From assembly GCA_004293725.1 (NCBI GenBank), contig REAW01000012.1, positions 78,916 through 142,915 on the forward strand: DNA of 64,000 bases, in the 5' to 3' direction. Of this stretch, positions 34,511 through 45,970 are shown in pieces. The stretch comes from Curvibacter sp. (GTDB lineage: Bacteria > Pseudomonadota > Gammaproteobacteria > Burkholderiales > Burkholderiaceae_C). The position numbers and the translations under genes are program-made. Position 1 is the first letter of the stretch, and each line of letters opens with the position of its first letter. The notes beneath the pieces are model-generated. The model worked only from the letters and a program-made list of their open reading frames with translations, had not been told where the DNA came from and made no database searches.

Positions 34511-35862
34511 TGACGGTAGAGAATCTACTCTCCCAGTTTCGCGCCACCGGCGTGCAAACCTGTTTTCATAACCGTCACATTAATCCCCAGATTTATGCAG
34601 ATTTGAATGGGGCCAATTGGCGTTTGAGGGATTACGAATCTCGCGGTGGTTACCAAGCGTTACGCAAAATTCTGGGCAAAGACGGTGGCGAGGGTCTGAC
34701 GCAAGACCAAGTAATTGCGACTGTCAAAGAGTCTGCCCTGAGAGGGCGCGGAGGCGCCGGTTTCCCAACCGGCCTGAAGTGGAGTTTCATGCCGCGCCAA
34801 TTCCCGGGCCAGAAGTACTTGGTGTGCAACTCTGATGAAGGCGAGCCCGGTACCTGCAAGGACCGGGACATCTTGGAGTTCAACCCCCATATCGTGATTG
34901 AAGGCATGGCCATCGCCGCGTATGCCATGGGCATTAGCGTCGGTTACAACTATATCCACGGTGAAATATTCTCCGCTTACGAGCGCTTTGAAGCGGCGCT
35001 GGAAGAAGCTCGCGCTGCGGGTCTTTTGGGTAAGGGTATTTTGGGTAGTTCTTTTGACTTCCAGTTGCACGCCGCCCATGGCTTTGGGGCCTATATTTGT
35101 GGTGAAGAAACTGCTTTGCTGGAGTCGCTGGAGGGCAAAAAAGGCCAACCCCGCTTCAAGCCACCGTTCCCGGCCAGTTTTGGCCTCTACGGAAAGCCCA
35201 CCACCATCAACAATACGGAAACTTTTGCTGCCGTGCCTTGGATCATCCGCAATGGGGGGCAGGCCTACTTGGAGTGTGGCAAGCCCAACAATGGCGGTAC
35301 CAAGATCTACTCCATCAGTGGTGATGTCGAGCGCCCAGGCAACTATGAAATTCCTATGGGAACCCCCTTTGCCAAACTGCTTGAGTTGGCCGGTGGTGTG
35401 CGTGGAGGTAAGGCGCTCAAGGCTGTAATTCCCGGCGGATCTTCGTCCCCGGTGTTGCCCGCGTCCATCATGATGGAGTGCACGATGGACTACGATTCCA
35501 TCGCCAAGGCTGGATCCATGCTGGGTTCGGGAGCCGTCATCGTGATGGACGAAACGCGTTGCATGGTCAAGGCGCTGCAACGCCTCAGCTATTTCTATAT
35601 GCACGAATCCTGCGGCCAATGCACGCCCTGCCGCGAGGGCACGGGGTGGCTATCGCGGATAGTGGATCGTGTTGTGGACGGCCATGGCCGCCCCACTGAT
35701 ATGGATTTGTTGGATAACGTGGCCGAGAATATTCAAGGACGCACCATTTGCGCGTTGGGCGATGCCGCTGCGATGCCTGTGCGTGCCATGATCAAGCACT
35801 TCCGAAGCGAATTTGAGCACCTTGTAGTGCATAAGACCAGCATGGTCGCGGCCCACGTTTAA
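34507..35862 (+). CDS. nuoF: NADH-quinone oxidoreductase subunit F
   Basis: 51-kDa subunit with the NADH and FMN sites and the N3 [4Fe-4S] cluster, 451 aa. NADH/FMN loop [45 protein letters not shown], and cluster ligands in [15 protein letters not shown] with a fourth Cys near the C-terminus ([11 protein letters not shown]). Two ATG codons in tandem (34507 and 34510); the first overlaps the nuoE stop. Confidence 0.97.
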   Translation: MMTVENLLSQFRATGVQTCFHNRHINPQIYADLNGANWRLRDYESRGGYQALRKILGKDGGEGLTQDQVIATVKESALRGRGGAGFPTGLKWSFMPRQFPGQKYLVCNSDEGEPGTCKDRDILEFNPHIVIEGMAIAAYAMGISVGYNYIHGEIFSAYERFEAALEEARAAGLLGKGILGSSFDFQLHAAHGFGAYICGEETALLESLEGKKGQPRFKPPFPASFGLYGKPTTINNTETFAAVPWIIRNGGQAYLECGKPNNGGTKIYSISGDVERPGNYEIPMGTPFAKLLELAGGVRGGKALKAVIPGGSSSPVLPASIMMECTMDYDSIAKAGSMLGSGAVIVMDETRCMVKALQRLSYFYMHESCGQCTPCREGTGWLSRIVDRVVDGHGRPTDMDLLDNVAENIQGRTICALGDAAAMPVRAMIKHFRSEFEHLVVHKTSMVAAHV

Positions 35863-35874
35863 GTAGAGCCCAAG

Positions 35875-38013
35875 ATGATTGAAATCGAACTCGACGGCAA
35901 GAAGGTGGACATTGTTGAAGGCAGCATGATCATGCATGCCGCAGACAAAGCAGGCACCTACATCCCCCACTTTTGTTACCACAAGAAATTGAGCATTGCG
36001 GCCAATTGCCGTATGTGTTTGGTGGACGTTGAAAAAATGCCCAAGCCCATGCCGGCCTGTGCCACGCCGGTGACCCAAGGCATGATTGTCCGCACCAAGA
36101 GTGACAAGGCGATCAAGGCCCAAAAATCTGTGATGGAGTTCCTGCTGATCAACCATCCGCTGGATTGTCCGATTTGCGACCAGGGCGGTGAATGCCAATT
36201 GCAGGATTTGGCAGTCGGGTATGGCAGTTCTTCCTCGCGTTACGAGGAAGAAAAACGTGTGGTCTTCCACAAAGATGTTGGCCCGCTGATTTCCATGGAG
36301 GAGATGAGCCGTTGCATCCACTGCACCCGTTGTGTTCGTTTTGGCCAAGAGGTCGCCGGTGTGATGGAGTTGGGGATGTCGCACCGTGGTGAGCATGCCG
36401 AGATTGAGACTTTCATTGGCAATTCCGTGGACTCGGAGCTGTCGGGCAATATGATCGACATTTGCCCGGTGGGTGCATTGACCAGCAAGCCGTTTCGGTA
36501 TAGCGCCCGTACATGGGAACTGTCTCGCCGCAAATCGGTGAGCCCGCACGACTCCACCGGTTCCAACTTGATCATCCAAGTGAAAAACCATAAGGTGTTG
36601 CGTGTCGTGCCGCTTGAGAACGACGCTGTCAATGAATGCTGGATAGCAGACCGCGATCGTTTCTCTTACGAATCGTTGAACTGCGAAGACCGTTTAACCG
36701 CCCCCATGCTCAAGCAGGGTGGGGAGTGGAAAACCGTGGATTGGCAAACCGCACTTGAGTATGTCGCCAATGGTTTGAAACAAATAAAGATGAACCATGG
36801 TGCAGCAAGTATTGGTGCTTTGGTTAGTCCGCACAGTACGCTGGAAGAGTTGTATCTAGCTGGCACCTTGGTGCGTGGTTTGGACAGTGACAACATCGAT
36901 TACCGCCTGCGCAATAGCGAATTTTCACCCGCTGCCGGTGTTCGGTACCTAGGCACATCCATTGCTTCGTTGTCTGAGTTGCAGCGGGTCTTGGTGGTCG
37001 GTTCAAACTTGCGCAAAGACCATCCTTTGTTTGCTCAGCGCATACGCCAGGCTGTCAAGCATGGTTGCGTTGTCAGTGCCGTCATGTCCGAGTCCAATGA
37101 TTGGGCGTTGCCGGTGGCTAATGTCGCTATAGCGCCAGCCGCTTCCTGGGTTCAGTCATTGGCCGACATTGCCGCGGCTATCGCCGCAGAGACCTCGGCT
37201 GTTGCGCCTGTAGTCGGCACCGTGACTCCTATGGCCCAAGCGATTGCCCGTTCGTTGTTGTCTGGAGACCGCAAGGCCGTTTTGCTGGGCAATGCCGCTG
37301 CACACCATGCTAGGGCTTCCAGCCTGTTGGCCTTGGCCAACTGGATTGCTGTGCAAACCGGTGCGATCGTCGGTTACCTCACTGAGGCAGCCAACACGGT
37401 CGGTGCGCAATTAGTTGGTGCGGTCCCTCAAGGTAACGGATTGAATGCGGCACTAATGCTATCTGGCGGCTTGAAGGCTGCATTACTGCTGAATACCGAG
37501 CCTGAGTTCGATAGTGCATTGGGACGCGATGCGTTGCTGGGCCTTGCCAAGGCCGAGATGGTAGTCACCCTGAGCCCCTTCAAGGCTAACCTTGACATCA
37601 GTGATGTCATTCTGCCAATTGCCCCGTTTACCGAAACGTCTGGCAGCTTTGTCAATGCAGAAGGGCGTGTGCAGAGCTTTCATGCGGTGGTCAAACCTGC
37701 AGGTGACGCACGACCTGCGTGGAAAGTGCTTCGTGTCTTGGCGAACCTACTGGATATTCGAGGCGCGGACTTCGATACATCGCAAGAGGTTCTCAAAGCA
37801 GTCAACTTGGAAGCCCGGGGTGAGGCCCTGTTTGCACCGGCCGCACGCTTGAACAATGCATGTGACGCAGAAATTGACACCCGGCTAGCAGAACTACTCC
37901 CCGTGGTCGCTTCCATTTATCAACTGGATGGCATGGTTCGCCGCGCGGGATCGCTCCAGTTGACGGCGGATGCTAGGCAGGCCGCGCAGCAGGAAGAAAG
38001 GGTAGTGTCATGA
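35875..38013 (+). CDS. nuoG: NADH-quinone oxidoreductase subunit G
   Basis: 75-kDa subunit with clusters N1b, N4 and N5, 712 aa. N1b ligands are C34, C45, C48 and C62. The N5 set starts [14 protein letters not shown], and N4 uses [11 protein letters not shown] with CPVGAL. The extra N7 cluster of E. coli NuoG is absent: the matching stretch ([12 protein letters not shown]) has no Cys. The C-terminal part is the molybdopterin-oxidoreductase-like domain without cofactor, with [15 protein letters not shown]. It overlaps nuoH by 4 bp. Confidence 0.96.
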   Translation: MIEIELDGKKVDIVEGSMIMHAADKAGTYIPHFCYHKKLSIAANCRMCLVDVEKMPKPMPACATPVTQGMIVRTKSDKAIKAQKSVMEFLLINHPLDCPICDQGGECQLQDLAVGYGSSSSRYEEEKRVVFHKDVGPLISMEEMSRCIHCTRCVRFGQEVAGVMELGMSHRGEHAEIETFIGNSVDSELSGNMIDICPVGALTSKPFRYSARTWELSRRKSVSPHDSTGSNLIIQVKNHKVLRVVPLENDAVNECWIADRDRFSYESLNCEDRLTAPMLKQGGEWKTVDWQTALEYVANGLKQIKMNHGAASIGALVSPHSTLEELYLAGTLVRGLDSDNIDYRLRNSEFSPAAGVRYLGTSIASLSELQRVLVVGSNLRKDHPLFAQRIRQAVKHGCVVSAVMSESNDWALPVANVAIAPAASWVQSLADIAAAIAAETSAVAPVVGTVTPMAQAIARSLLSGDRKAVLLGNAAAHHARASSLLALANWIAVQTGAIVGYLTEAANTVGAQLVGAVPQGNGLNAALMLSGGLKAALLLNTEPEFDSALGRDALLGLAKAEMVVTLSPFKANLDISDVILPIAPFTETSGSFVNAEGRVQSFHAVVKPAGDARPAWKVLRVLANLLDIRGADFDTSQEVLKAVNLEARGEALFAPAARLNNACDAEIDTRLAELLPVVASIYQLDGMVRRAGSLQLTADARQAAQQEERVVS

Positions 38014-39086
38014 TTGACATGATTTACAACACCGGTTTGGAGTTGAGCTCCAATGCGCTGTGGGTAGGTTTTCTGTGGCCTGTCATTTGGACCTTGCTGA
38101 AAATTGTAGTTGTGGTACTGCCCTTGATGGGCGCCGTGGCTTACCTTACTCTGTGGGAACGCAAATTCCTTGGCTGGATGCAGGTGCGGGTGGGGCCCAA
38201 TCGGGTGGGGCCTTGGGGTTTGCTGCAACCCATTGCCGATGCCTTAAAGCTGCTTACCAAGGAAATATTGGTACCCACTCAAGCAAGCAAAGGCTTGTTT
38301 TTCATTGGACCAATTCTGACCATCATGCCTGCGATGGCGGCTTGGGCTGTTATTCCATTTGGACCAGAGATTGCCTTGGCGAATATCAATGCTGGCCTCT
38401 TGTTTGTGATGGCGATCACTTCCATGGAAGTCTATGGGGTGGTTATTGCCGGCTGGGCCTCTAATTCAAAGTATGCATTTCTGGGGGCTTTGCGTGCTTC
38501 AGCCCAGATGGTCAGCTACGAAATAGCAATGGGGTTTTGCTTGGTGATCGTCCTTATGGTTTCGGGAAGTATGAACCTTACCGAGATTGTGACGGGGCAG
38601 GGTAGGGGGCACTTCGCGGACATGGGCTTGGGTTTCCTGTCATGGAATTGGCTGCCTTTGCTGCCTATCTTTGTGGTGTATGTGATTTCCGGTATGGCAG
38701 AAACCAATCGCCATCCCTTCGACGTAGTTGAAGGCGAGGCCGAAATTGTTGCTGGCCACATGGTTGAGTATTCTGGGATGTCCTACGCCATGTTTTACTT
38801 GGCCGAATACGCCAACATGTGGCTCATTTCAATTTTGGCGGCCCTCATGTTCTTGGGCGGGTGGTTGTCGCCGTGGGCCGCATTGGATTTCATTCCCGGA
38901 TGGATATGGCTTGGCATCAAGACATTTGCCGTGGTCAGTTTGTTTATTTGGGTGCGTGCGACTTTCCCCCGCTTCCGTTATGACCAGATCATGCGTCTGG
39001 GCTGGAAGGTGTTTATTCCTGTCACCTTGGTGTGGCTGCTGGTCGTGGGTGCCTGGATGCAAACTTCCTTCAACATTTGGCTTTGA
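38010..39086 (+). CDS. nuoH: NADH-quinone oxidoreductase subunit H
   Basis: Membrane subunit that shapes the quinone entry and links the arms, 358 aa with about eight helices. Conserved [40 protein letters not shown], and [20 protein letters not shown]. Starts in the overlap with nuoG (ATGA) and ends 11 bp before nuoI. Confidence 0.97.
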   Translation: MIDMIYNTGLELSSNALWVGFLWPVIWTLLKIVVVVLPLMGAVAYLTLWERKFLGWMQVRVGPNRVGPWGLLQPIADALKLLTKEILVPTQASKGLFFIGPILTIMPAMAAWAVIPFGPEIALANINAGLLFVMAITSMEVYGVVIAGWASNSKYAFLGALRASAQMVSYEIAMGFCLVIVLMVSGSMNLTEIVTGQGRGHFADMGLGFLSWNWLPLLPIFVVYVISGMAETNRHPFDVVEGEAEIVAGHMVEYSGMSYAMFYLAEYANMWLISILAALMFLGGWLSPWAALDFIPGWIWLGIKTFAVVSLFIWVRATFPRFRYDQIMRLGWKVFIPVTLVWLLVVGAWMQTSFNIWL

Positions 39087-39097
39087 AGGACCACGTT

Positions 39098-39622
39098 ATG
39101 ACAATGTCCGCCACTCCACGTACTCCTAGCCCCGCATTTTCTTTGAGGGACTTCCTCTCCAGCTTTTTGTTGATAGAGCTGTTTAAAGGCCTTGCGTTGA
39201 CAGGGCGTTATCTCTTTCGCCGCAAGGTAACAGTTCAATTTCCAGAAGAGAAAACTCCTTTGTCACCGCGGTTTCGTGGTTTGCATGCTCTACGTCGATA
39301 TGAAAACGGTGAAGAGCGTTGCATTGCTTGCAAATTGTGCGAGGCCGTATGTCCCGCCATGGCTATCACTATCGAATCCGATGTTCGCGATGACGGCTCC
39401 CGCCGCACTACTCGCTACGACATCGATCTCACCAAGTGCATTTTTTGCGGTTTTTGTGAAGAGAGCTGTCCAGTGGACTCCATTGTGGAAACCCATATTC
39501 TTGAATACCACGGTGAAAAGCGTGGCGATCTGTATTTCACTAAGGAAATGTTGTTGGCTGTGGGTGACCGTTATGAGCCAGAAATTGCCGCCAACAAACA
39601 AGCGGACGCGAAATACCGCTGA
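39098..39622 (+). CDS. nuoI: NADH-quinone oxidoreductase subunit I
   Basis: Ferredoxin-like subunit with clusters N6a and N6b, 174 aa. Two complete [4Fe-4S] motifs: [12 protein letters not shown] and [12 protein letters not shown]. An amphipathic N-terminal region ([18 protein letters not shown]) anchors it to the membrane. The ATG at 39098 has GAAGGA 8 bp upstream; a second ATG two codons on is possible. Confidence 0.96.
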   Translation: MTMSATPRTPSPAFSLRDFLSSFLLIELFKGLALTGRYLFRRKVTVQFPEEKTPLSPRFRGLHALRRYENGEERCIACKLCEAVCPAMAITIESDVRDDGSRRTTRYDIDLTKCIFCGFCEESCPVDSIVETHILEYHGEKRGDLYFTKEMLLAVGDRYEPEIAANKQADAKYR

Positions 39623-39647
39623 TCTGTCGCAAGAAAGTGTTTGAATT

Positions 39648-40286
39648 ATGAGTGTTACCACTGGTCTTTTTTACGCCTTCTCCGGGATATTGCTGTTTGC
39701 AGCGTTCCGTGTGATCACTGCGCGCAATCCCGTGCATGCAGCCCTTTACTTGGTATTGACCTTTTTTCAGGCAGCGTTGATTTGGATGCTGCTGAAGGCC
39801 GAGTTTTTGTCCATCGCTTTGGTGCTGGTGTACGTAGGGGCGGTCATGGTGTTGTTCTTGTTTGTCGTGATGATGATGGACGTGAATGTCGAGAACTTGC
39901 GACTCGGATTTTGGAAACACTTCCCCTTTGCGGCATTGGTGGGCGTCGTGATTGCGTTGGAAATGGCTGCGGTACTGATGGGGGGTTTTCGCATAGTTGA
40001 AGATCCTTCAGTGGTGGTGGCGCCCGGCGTCTCGAACACCAAGGAACTTGGAATTTTGTTGTTTACCCAGTATGTGGTTCCTTTGGAAGTGGCGGCTGCT
40101 ATCTTGCTGGTTGCCATGATTGCTGCCATTTCTCTGACCCTACGCCCCCGCAAAGACAGCAAGTATGTGAGCCCGGGTGACCAAGTTAGGGTTAAGTCGC
40201 GTGATCGAATGACGGTGGTGAAAATGGCCGCCACGCAAACGGCCCCCACTGTGACAGCCGATGCAGATGCGGAGAAAAAACAATGA
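39648..40286 (+). CDS. nuoJ: NADH-quinone oxidoreductase subunit J
   Basis: Membrane subunit with five helices, 212 aa, including the conserved pi-bulge helix region [20 protein letters not shown]. The C-terminal tail of about 45 residues after the last helix is charged ([20 protein letters not shown]) and longer than in E. coli. Overlaps nuoK by 4 bp. Confidence 0.95.
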   Translation: MSVTTGLFYAFSGILLFAAFRVITARNPVHAALYLVLTFFQAALIWMLLKAEFLSIALVLVYVGAVMVLFLFVVMMMDVNVENLRLGFWKHFPFAALVGVVIALEMAAVLMGGFRIVEDPSVVVAPGVSNTKELGILLFTQYVVPLEVAAAILLVAMIAAISLTLRPRKDSKYVSPGDQVRVKSRDRMTVVKMAATQTAPTVTADADAEKKQ

Positions 40287-40591
40287 CCTTAACTCTGGGC
40301 CATTTTTTGTCACTGGGAGCGATGCTTTTTGCTCTGTCGGTGGTGGGCATCTTTCTCAATCGTCGCAATTTAATTGTGCTGCTGATGGCTATTGAGCTCA
40401 TGCTGCTGGCAGTAAATACCAATTTCGTGGCGTTCTCTTATTACCTGAATGACTTGCATGGCCAGGTTTTTGTGCTTTTCATCATGACCGTGGCTGCTGC
40501 TGAAGCGGCTATTGGATTGGCCATTTTGGTGCTTCTGTTCCGCAATAAGAACAGCATCAGCGTCGACGAACTCAATTCGCTCAAGGGTTAA
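40283..40591 (+). CDS. nuoK: NADH-quinone oxidoreductase subunit K
   Basis: 102 aa, three helices, MrpC-like. The two membrane Glu residues of the proton path are in [14 protein letters not shown] and [14 protein letters not shown]. Starts in the overlap with nuoJ and ends 5 bp before nuoL. Confidence 0.97.
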   Translation: MTLTLGHFLSLGAMLFALSVVGIFLNRRNLIVLLMAIELMLLAVNTNFVAFSYYLNDLHGQVFVLFIMTVAAAEAAIGLAILVLLFRNKNSISVDELNSLKG

Positions 40592-40596
40592 TCACA

Positions 40597-42612
40597 ATGA
40601 GTCAAACCCTTTCTGCATCTACTTTATTGGCCATTCCGTTGGCACCCCTGGTCGGGGCTGTGCTGGCTGGCATTTTTGGCACCACTTTTGGTGGCAACTG
40701 GATCGGTCGCAAGCTGAGCCATTCCTTGACCATTCTTGGTGTGCTGGTGGCGTTCGTCCTGTCCGCTTCCACGCTCAAGTCCGTTGCGTTGGATGGTGCC
40801 CGTTTTAACGAGACCCTCTACACATGGATGGTGGTAGGTGGGCTCAAGATGGAAGTCGGGTTTCTCGTTGATGGACTGACTGCCATGATGATGTGCGTGG
40901 TGACCTTTGTGTCGCTGATGGTTCACATCTATACGGTGGGTTACATGGAAGAGGATGAAGGCTACAACCGCTTTTTTTCTTACATCTCCCTGTTTACTTT
41001 TTCCATGCTCATGTTGGTGATGAGCAATAACTTGTTGCAGCTGTTTTTTGGCTGGGAAGCTGTAGGGTTGGTGTCCTACCTGTTGATTGGCTTCTGGTAC
41101 AAAAAGCCGACAGCTATTTTTGCGAACATGAAAGCCTTTTTGGTCAACCGGGTGGGTGATTTCGGCTTTATTCTGGGTATCGGCCTGATCGTGGCTTACA
41201 CAGGCACGCTGAACTACAGCGAAATCTTTGCCAAGACCGGGGATTTGGCCCAACTCGGTTTTCCCGGGACTGAGTGGATGCTGGTCACGGTGATCTGTAT
41301 TTGTTTGTTTATCGGCGCTATGGGCAAGTCGGCCCAGTTCCCTTTGCATGTCTGGTTGCCAGATTCCATGGAAGGCCCCACGCCCATTTCCGCATTGATT
41401 CACGCAGCAACGATGGTGACTGCGGGTATCTTTATGGTGGCTCGCATGTCACCCCTGTTTGAGCTCAGTGACACAGCCTTGAACTTCATCCTGGTCATTG
41501 GGTCCATCACAGCCTTGTTTATGGGGTTTCTGGGCATCATTCAAAACGACATCAAGCGTGTGGTGGCTTACTCCACGCTGTCGCAGCTGGGGTATATGAC
41601 TGTGGCCCTGGGAGCCTCGGCTTATTCCGTTGCAGTGTTCCACCTGATGACGCACGCGTTTTTCAAGGCGCTGCTGTTTCTCGGGGCCGGCTCTGTGATC
41701 ATGGGCGTTCACCATAATCAAGATATTCGCTGGATGGGGGGGCTGCGCAAATACATGCCCATTACCTGGATTACGTCTTTATTGGGTTCACTGGCTTTGA
41801 TCGGAACTCCCTTGTTTGCGGGTTTCTACTCCAAAGACAGCATTATTGAAGCCGTGCACTTTAGCCAATTGCCTGCAGCGGGATTTGCCAATTTTGCGGT
41901 TTTGGCGGGTGTGTTTGTAACTGCGTTTTATTCGTTCCGAATGTATTTCTTGGTGTTTCACGGCAAGGAGCGCTTTGACCAGAACCCGGATGCACATCAC
42001 GACGATCATCATGCACACGACGGACACGACCACCACCCGCACGAATCACCGTGGGTAGTAACGGTCCCCTTGGTGTTGTTGGCCATCCCATCGGTTCTCA
42101 TTGGCTACCTGACCATTCAGCCGATGTTGTTTGGTGATTTTTTCAAGGACGTGATTTTTGTCAATGCCGAGAAACATGGTGCCATGGCCGGGTTGGCTGG
42201 AATTTTCCATGGCCCCTTGCAGATGGCAATTCATGCGTTTTCTACCGCTCCCTTCTGGCTGGCTTTAGCCGGTGTCGTGACTTCCTACCTCATGTACATG
42301 GTGTTTCCTGCGGTGCCTGCCGCTATTAAGCGCAATGTCATGCCGGTGTTCAACCTGTTGGAAAACAAGTACTACCTGGATTGGATTAACGAAAACATAC
42401 TCGCCCGTGGCGCGCGCGCGCTTGGGGTTGGGCTCTGGAAAGTGGGCGATCAGGCTGTCATAGATGGCACAGTGGTCAATGGTTCCTGGAGGCTGGTGGG
42501 GTGGCTGTCCTCCATTGTTCGCAAGGGGCAGTCCGGTTATCTGTACCACTACGCCTTGGTCATGATTCTCGGGGTGTTCGTTTTGATGACGTACTTCGTT
42601 TGGCTCAAGTAG
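40597..42612 (+). CDS. nuoL: NADH-quinone oxidoreductase subunit L
   Basis: Distal antiporter-like proton-pumping subunit, 671 aa, about 15 helices plus the long lateral helix. Core motifs: LLQLFFGWEAVGLVSYLLIG (key Glu), AQFPLHVWLPDSMEGPTPIS (key Lys region and TM7), and HLMTHAFFKALLFLGAGS. A loop at about residues 464-484 is strikingly His-rich (nine His in 17 residues, AHHDDHHAHDGHDHHPH), before the conserved ESPWVVTVPL. Confidence 0.97.
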   Translation: MSQTLSASTLLAIPLAPLVGAVLAGIFGTTFGGNWIGRKLSHSLTILGVLVAFVLSASTLKSVALDGARFNETLYTWMVVGGLKMEVGFLVDGLTAMMMCVVTFVSLMVHIYTVGYMEEDEGYNRFFSYISLFTFSMLMLVMSNNLLQLFFGWEAVGLVSYLLIGFWYKKPTAIFANMKAFLVNRVGDFGFILGIGLIVAYTGTLNYSEIFAKTGDLAQLGFPGTEWMLVTVICICLFIGAMGKSAQFPLHVWLPDSMEGPTPISALIHAATMVTAGIFMVARMSPLFELSDTALNFILVIGSITALFMGFLGIIQNDIKRVVAYSTLSQLGYMTVALGASAYSVAVFHLMTHAFFKALLFLGAGSVIMGVHHNQDIRWMGGLRKYMPITWITSLLGSLALIGTPLFAGFYSKDSIIEAVHFSQLPAAGFANFAVLAGVFVTAFYSFRMYFLVFHGKERFDQNPDAHHDDHHAHDGHDHHPHESPWVVTVPLVLLAIPSVLIGYLTIQPMLFGDFFKDVIFVNAEKHGAMAGLAGIFHGPLQMAIHAFSTAPFWLALAGVVTSYLMYMVFPAVPAAIKRNVMPVFNLLENKYYLDWINENILARGARALGVGLWKVGDQAVIDGTVVNGSWRLVGWLSSIVRKGQSGYLYHYALVMILGVFVLMTYFVWLK

Positions 42613-42624
42613 GAGAAAAATAAA

Positions 42625-44100
42625 ATGGGTTTGTTGAGCCTCGCTATTTGGATTCCCATCGCTTTCGGTGTTGTACTGCTGGCGCTGGGTCGCGACGAGC
42701 ATGCGAAGGTTGTCCGATGGATCGCCTTGATAGGAGCTGTGGTCAGCTTACTGGTGACCATTCCTTTGTACATGCAGTTTGATGCCAGCACGGCGGCCAT
42801 GCAGTTTGTCGAAAAAGCCGGTTGGATCAGTCGGTTCAACGTTCATTACCACCTCGGGCTGGATGGCATCTCATTTTGGTTCGTTCCGCTTACGGCGTTC
42901 ATCACAGTAGTGGTGGTTATCGCAGGGTGGGAAACCATTACTCAGCGCGTCAACCAATACATGGGTGCCTTCCTGATTTTGAGTGGGCTCATGATCGGTG
43001 TGTTCAGTGCACTGGACGGCCTGTTGTTTTACGTTTTCTTTGAAGCCACGCTGATCCCGATGTACCTCATCATCGGTATCTGGGGTGGGCCCAACAAAAT
43101 TTATGCTGCGTTCAAGTTCTTTCTCTACACCTTGCTTGGCTCGCTGTTGATGTTGGTTGCTTTGATCTACCTGTACACCAAGTCAGGCGGAAGTTTTGAT
43201 CTGGCCACATGGCATGCGATGCCTTTGGGAAGCTCAGCGCAGACCTTGCTGTTTTTTGCGTTCTTTGCAGCATTCGCCGTGAAGGTGCCCATGTGGCCTG
43301 TGCACACCTGGTTGCCTGATGTGCACGTGGAAGCACCTACTGGCGGGTCTGCCGTACTGGCAGCCATCATGCTGAAGCTCGGTGCGTATGGTTTCTTGCG
43401 CTTCTCCATGCCGATTGCCCCCGATGCTGCACACGAGTGGGGGGGCTTCATGGTCGCCTTGTCACTGATTGCGGTGGTCTATGTGGGCCTGGTGGCCATG
43501 GTGCAGCAGGACATGAAGAAACTCGTGGCGTATTCATCGGTTGCCCATATGGGCTTTGTAACGCTGGGCTTTTTTATCTTTAATGACTTGGGTGTATCCG
43601 GTGGCTTGGTCCAAATGATTGCCCACGGGTTTGTCTCGGGCGCCATGTTCTTGTCAATTGGCGTGCTGTATGACCGGGTCCATTCGCGTGAAATTTCCAG
43701 CTACGGTGGTGTGGTGAACACTATGCCCAAGTTTGCAGCATTTGCGTTGCTCTTTGCCATGGCCAATTGCGGTCTGCCAGGGACCGCTGGCTTTGTGGGG
43801 GAGTGGATGGTGATTTTGGGCGCCGTGAAGTTCAATTTTTGGATTGGATTTGCCGCCGCAACTGCCCTGATCTTCGGCGCTGCCTATACGTTGTGGATGT
43901 TCAAGCGGGTCTACCTCGGCCCGGTGACCAATGACGACGTGAAAGGCCTCTCAGATATCAATGCCCGAGAGTTCTTCATGCTTGCACTTTTGGCTATTGC
44001 AATTTTGTACATGGGCTTGTATCCAAAACCCTTCACTGATGTGATGGACGTTTCTGTGGCCGAGTTGCTCAAGCACGTGGCAGTGTCCAAATTGAACTGA
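42625..44100 (+). CDS. nuoM: NADH-quinone oxidoreductase subunit M
   Basis: Antiporter-like proton-pumping subunit, 491 aa, 14 helices. Conserved FYVFFEATLIPMYLIIGIWG (key Glu), KVPMWPVHTWLPDVHVEAPT and KLVAYSSVAHMGFVTLGFF. It has GGAG in the 12-bp gap after nuoL. Confidence 0.97.
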   Translation: MGLLSLAIWIPIAFGVVLLALGRDEHAKVVRWIALIGAVVSLLVTIPLYMQFDASTAAMQFVEKAGWISRFNVHYHLGLDGISFWFVPLTAFITVVVVIAGWETITQRVNQYMGAFLILSGLMIGVFSALDGLLFYVFFEATLIPMYLIIGIWGGPNKIYAAFKFFLYTLLGSLLMLVALIYLYTKSGGSFDLATWHAMPLGSSAQTLLFFAFFAAFAVKVPMWPVHTWLPDVHVEAPTGGSAVLAAIMLKLGAYGFLRFSMPIAPDAAHEWGGFMVALSLIAVVYVGLVAMVQQDMKKLVAYSSVAHMGFVTLGFFIFNDLGVSGGLVQMIAHGFVSGAMFLSIGVLYDRVHSREISSYGGVVNTMPKFAAFALLFAMANCGLPGTAGFVGEWMVILGAVKFNFWIGFAAATALIFGAAYTLWMFKRVYLGPVTNDDVKGLSDINAREFFMLALLAIAILYMGLYPKPFTDVMDVSVAELLKHVAVSKLN

Positions 44101-44124
44101 TCTTACTGAATTGCGAGACGAACG

Positions 44125-45612
44125 ATGATAGACAAACTCAGTTTGATCACAGTACTGCCAGAGATTATTCTTCTGGTCATGGCATGTGTTATTGCCTTGG
44201 TGGATCTGCGTGTCACTTCACCACTGCGAAGTGTCACCCACGTCCTTACCCTTCTCACGCTAGGTGTAGTCGCCCTGATGAATGCCGCGACGGCTTCTTC
44301 CGGCGTCACCCAATACGCCTTCAGTAATATGGTGGTCAGCGATGCCATGGGCAGCTGGCTCAAGTGCTTTGCCGCATTGGCCATGATGGTGACGTTGGTG
44401 TATGGGCGGTCCTATGCCGGACAGCGCGACATGTTGCGCGGCGGCGAGTTGTTTACGTTGAGCATTTTTGCGTTGCTGGGCATGTTTGTCATGATTTCCG
44501 GCAACAACTTTCTGGTCATCTACATGGGCTTGGAGCTATTGACCTTATCCAGCTACGCCTTGGTGGCATTGCGGCGGGATCATGTTGCCGCAACCGAAGC
44601 TGCCATGAAGTATTTTGTTTTGGGCGCCATGGCATCTGGTTTTCTTTTGTATGGCATGTCCATGCTCTATGGCGCTACCGGATCGCTGGATGTGAACGAA
44701 GTTTTCAAAGCCATAGCCTCTGGCCAAATTCGCCACATGGTGTTGGTGTTCGGTCTAGTATTCCTGGTCGCGGGCTTGGCTTTCAAGCTTGGCGTTGTTC
44801 CCTTTCACATGTGGATTCCCGATGTATACCAAGGTGCGCCCACCGCCGTCACCCTGATGATTGGTGGCGCGCCCAAGTTGGCTGCGTTTGCCATCATCAT
44901 GCGTTTATTGGTAGAGGGAATGTTGCCGATGGCGGCGGACTGGCAGCAGATGCTGATGGTCTTGTCGATCGGCTCCTTGTTGATCGGTAACTTGGCTGCT
45001 ATCGCGCAGACGAACATCAAGCGTATGCTCGCTTTTTCGACCATCGCCCAGATGGGTTTTGTGTTGATCGGTTTGATGTCCGGCGTGGTGAACGGAAGCA
45101 CTATTTCGGGTGCCAATGCCTACAGTTCTTCCATGTTCTACGTGGTCAGCTACGTGCTCACTACCTTGGCTAGCTTCGGGGTAATCTTGCTCTTGTCGCG
45201 GGATGGATTTGAGAGTGAAGAAATCGCAGACTTTGCGGGTCTGAATCAGCGCAGCCCACTCTACGCAGCCATCATGGCGATCTGCCTATTCTCCCTGGCA
45301 GGCATTCCGCCTATGGTGGGTTTCTACGCGAAGCTGTCGGTGCTTCAGGCTTTGGTAGCGTCGGGTGATAGCTTGTACATAGCCTTGGCGGTTTTTGCGG
45401 TCATGATGTCCTTGGTCGGAGCTTTCTACTACCTGCGTCTCATCAAGGTCATGTATTTTGATGAGCCGATTACCGCTACCCATGTAGTCGCATCTGTCGA
45501 GGTTCGTTTGGTATTGTGTGTAAACGGTGGTTTGGTGCTGTTGTTGGGTATCTTCCCCAACGGCTTGATGGCGATTTGCGCCAATTCCGTGCGCCAAATG
45601 TTGGGTAGCTGA
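44125..45612 (+). CDS. nuoN: NADH-quinone oxidoreductase subunit N
   Basis: Third antiporter-like subunit, 495 aa. Conserved YMGLELLTLSSYALVAL (key Glu), FKLGVVPFHMWIPDVYQGAP and KRMLAFSTIAQMGFVLIGL. Last of the 14 complex I genes; the gap to the next gene is 43 bp and holds no terminator, so the next three genes may be in the operon. Confidence 0.97.
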   Translation: MIDKLSLITVLPEIILLVMACVIALVDLRVTSPLRSVTHVLTLLTLGVVALMNAATASSGVTQYAFSNMVVSDAMGSWLKCFAALAMMVTLVYGRSYAGQRDMLRGGELFTLSIFALLGMFVMISGNNFLVIYMGLELLTLSSYALVALRRDHVAATEAAMKYFVLGAMASGFLLYGMSMLYGATGSLDVNEVFKAIASGQIRHMVLVFGLVFLVAGLAFKLGVVPFHMWIPDVYQGAPTAVTLMIGGAPKLAAFAIIMRLLVEGMLPMAADWQQMLMVLSIGSLLIGNLAAIAQTNIKRMLAFSTIAQMGFVLIGLMSGVVNGSTISGANAYSSSMFYVVSYVLTTLASFGVILLLSRDGFESEEIADFAGLNQRSPLYAAIMAICLFSLAGIPPMVGFYAKLSVLQALVASGDSLYIALAVFAVMMSLVGAFYYLRLIKVMYFDEPITATHVVASVEVRLVLCVNGGLVLLLGIFPNGLMAICANSVRQMLGS

Positions 45613-45655
45613 GTGCTATCGCACTTGGCATTTGCACTTTCCTTAGGCATTGACA

Positions 45656-45958
45656 ATGATGGATTCATTTGCGGCCGGTCTGGTCGTGGTGTTGGCTTTG
45701 GTTTTTGCGAACCTCCCGTTTTTCACCGAAAGACTATTGGGTCTGTATCGCTTGGCGGCTGACAAGTCGCTTGGTTTGCGCCTGCTGGAGTTGTTGTTTT
45801 TCTACATGCTCACGGGTGCCGCAGGCTTGGGTCTTGAGCACCGTGCAGGGCAGATCAGCCCGCAAGGCTGGGAGTTCTATGCCATCACCTTCGCTCTGTT
45901 CGTGACCTTTGCCTTTCCAGGTTTCGTATATCGCTACCTGCTCAAGCGCGTAGGTTAG
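45656..45958 (+). CDS. DUF2818 family membrane protein
   Basis: 100 aa from tandem ATG codons at 45656/45659. Three hydrophobic helices (FAAGLVVVLALVFANLPFF, RLLELLFFYMLTGAAGLGL, FYAITFALFVTFAFPGFVY) and a basic C-terminus. DUF2818 proteins occur next to nuoN in betaproteobacteria, which suggests a link to complex I assembly or the membrane, but no function is established to my knowledge. It lies 12 bp before the NUDIX gene. Confidence 0.85.
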   Translation: MMDSFAAGLVVVLALVFANLPFFTERLLGLYRLAADKSLGLRLLELLFFYMLTGAAGLGLEHRAGQISPQGWEFYAITFALFVTFAFPGFVYRYLLKRVG

Positions 45959-45970
45959 GTACGGATCGCC

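Noticed and set aside
37120..37150. GCTATAGCGCCAGC in nuoG as a repeat or LacI-type operator
   Set aside because: It lacks the rest of the repeat, lies within coding sequence far from any LacI target, and is explained by Ala codons.
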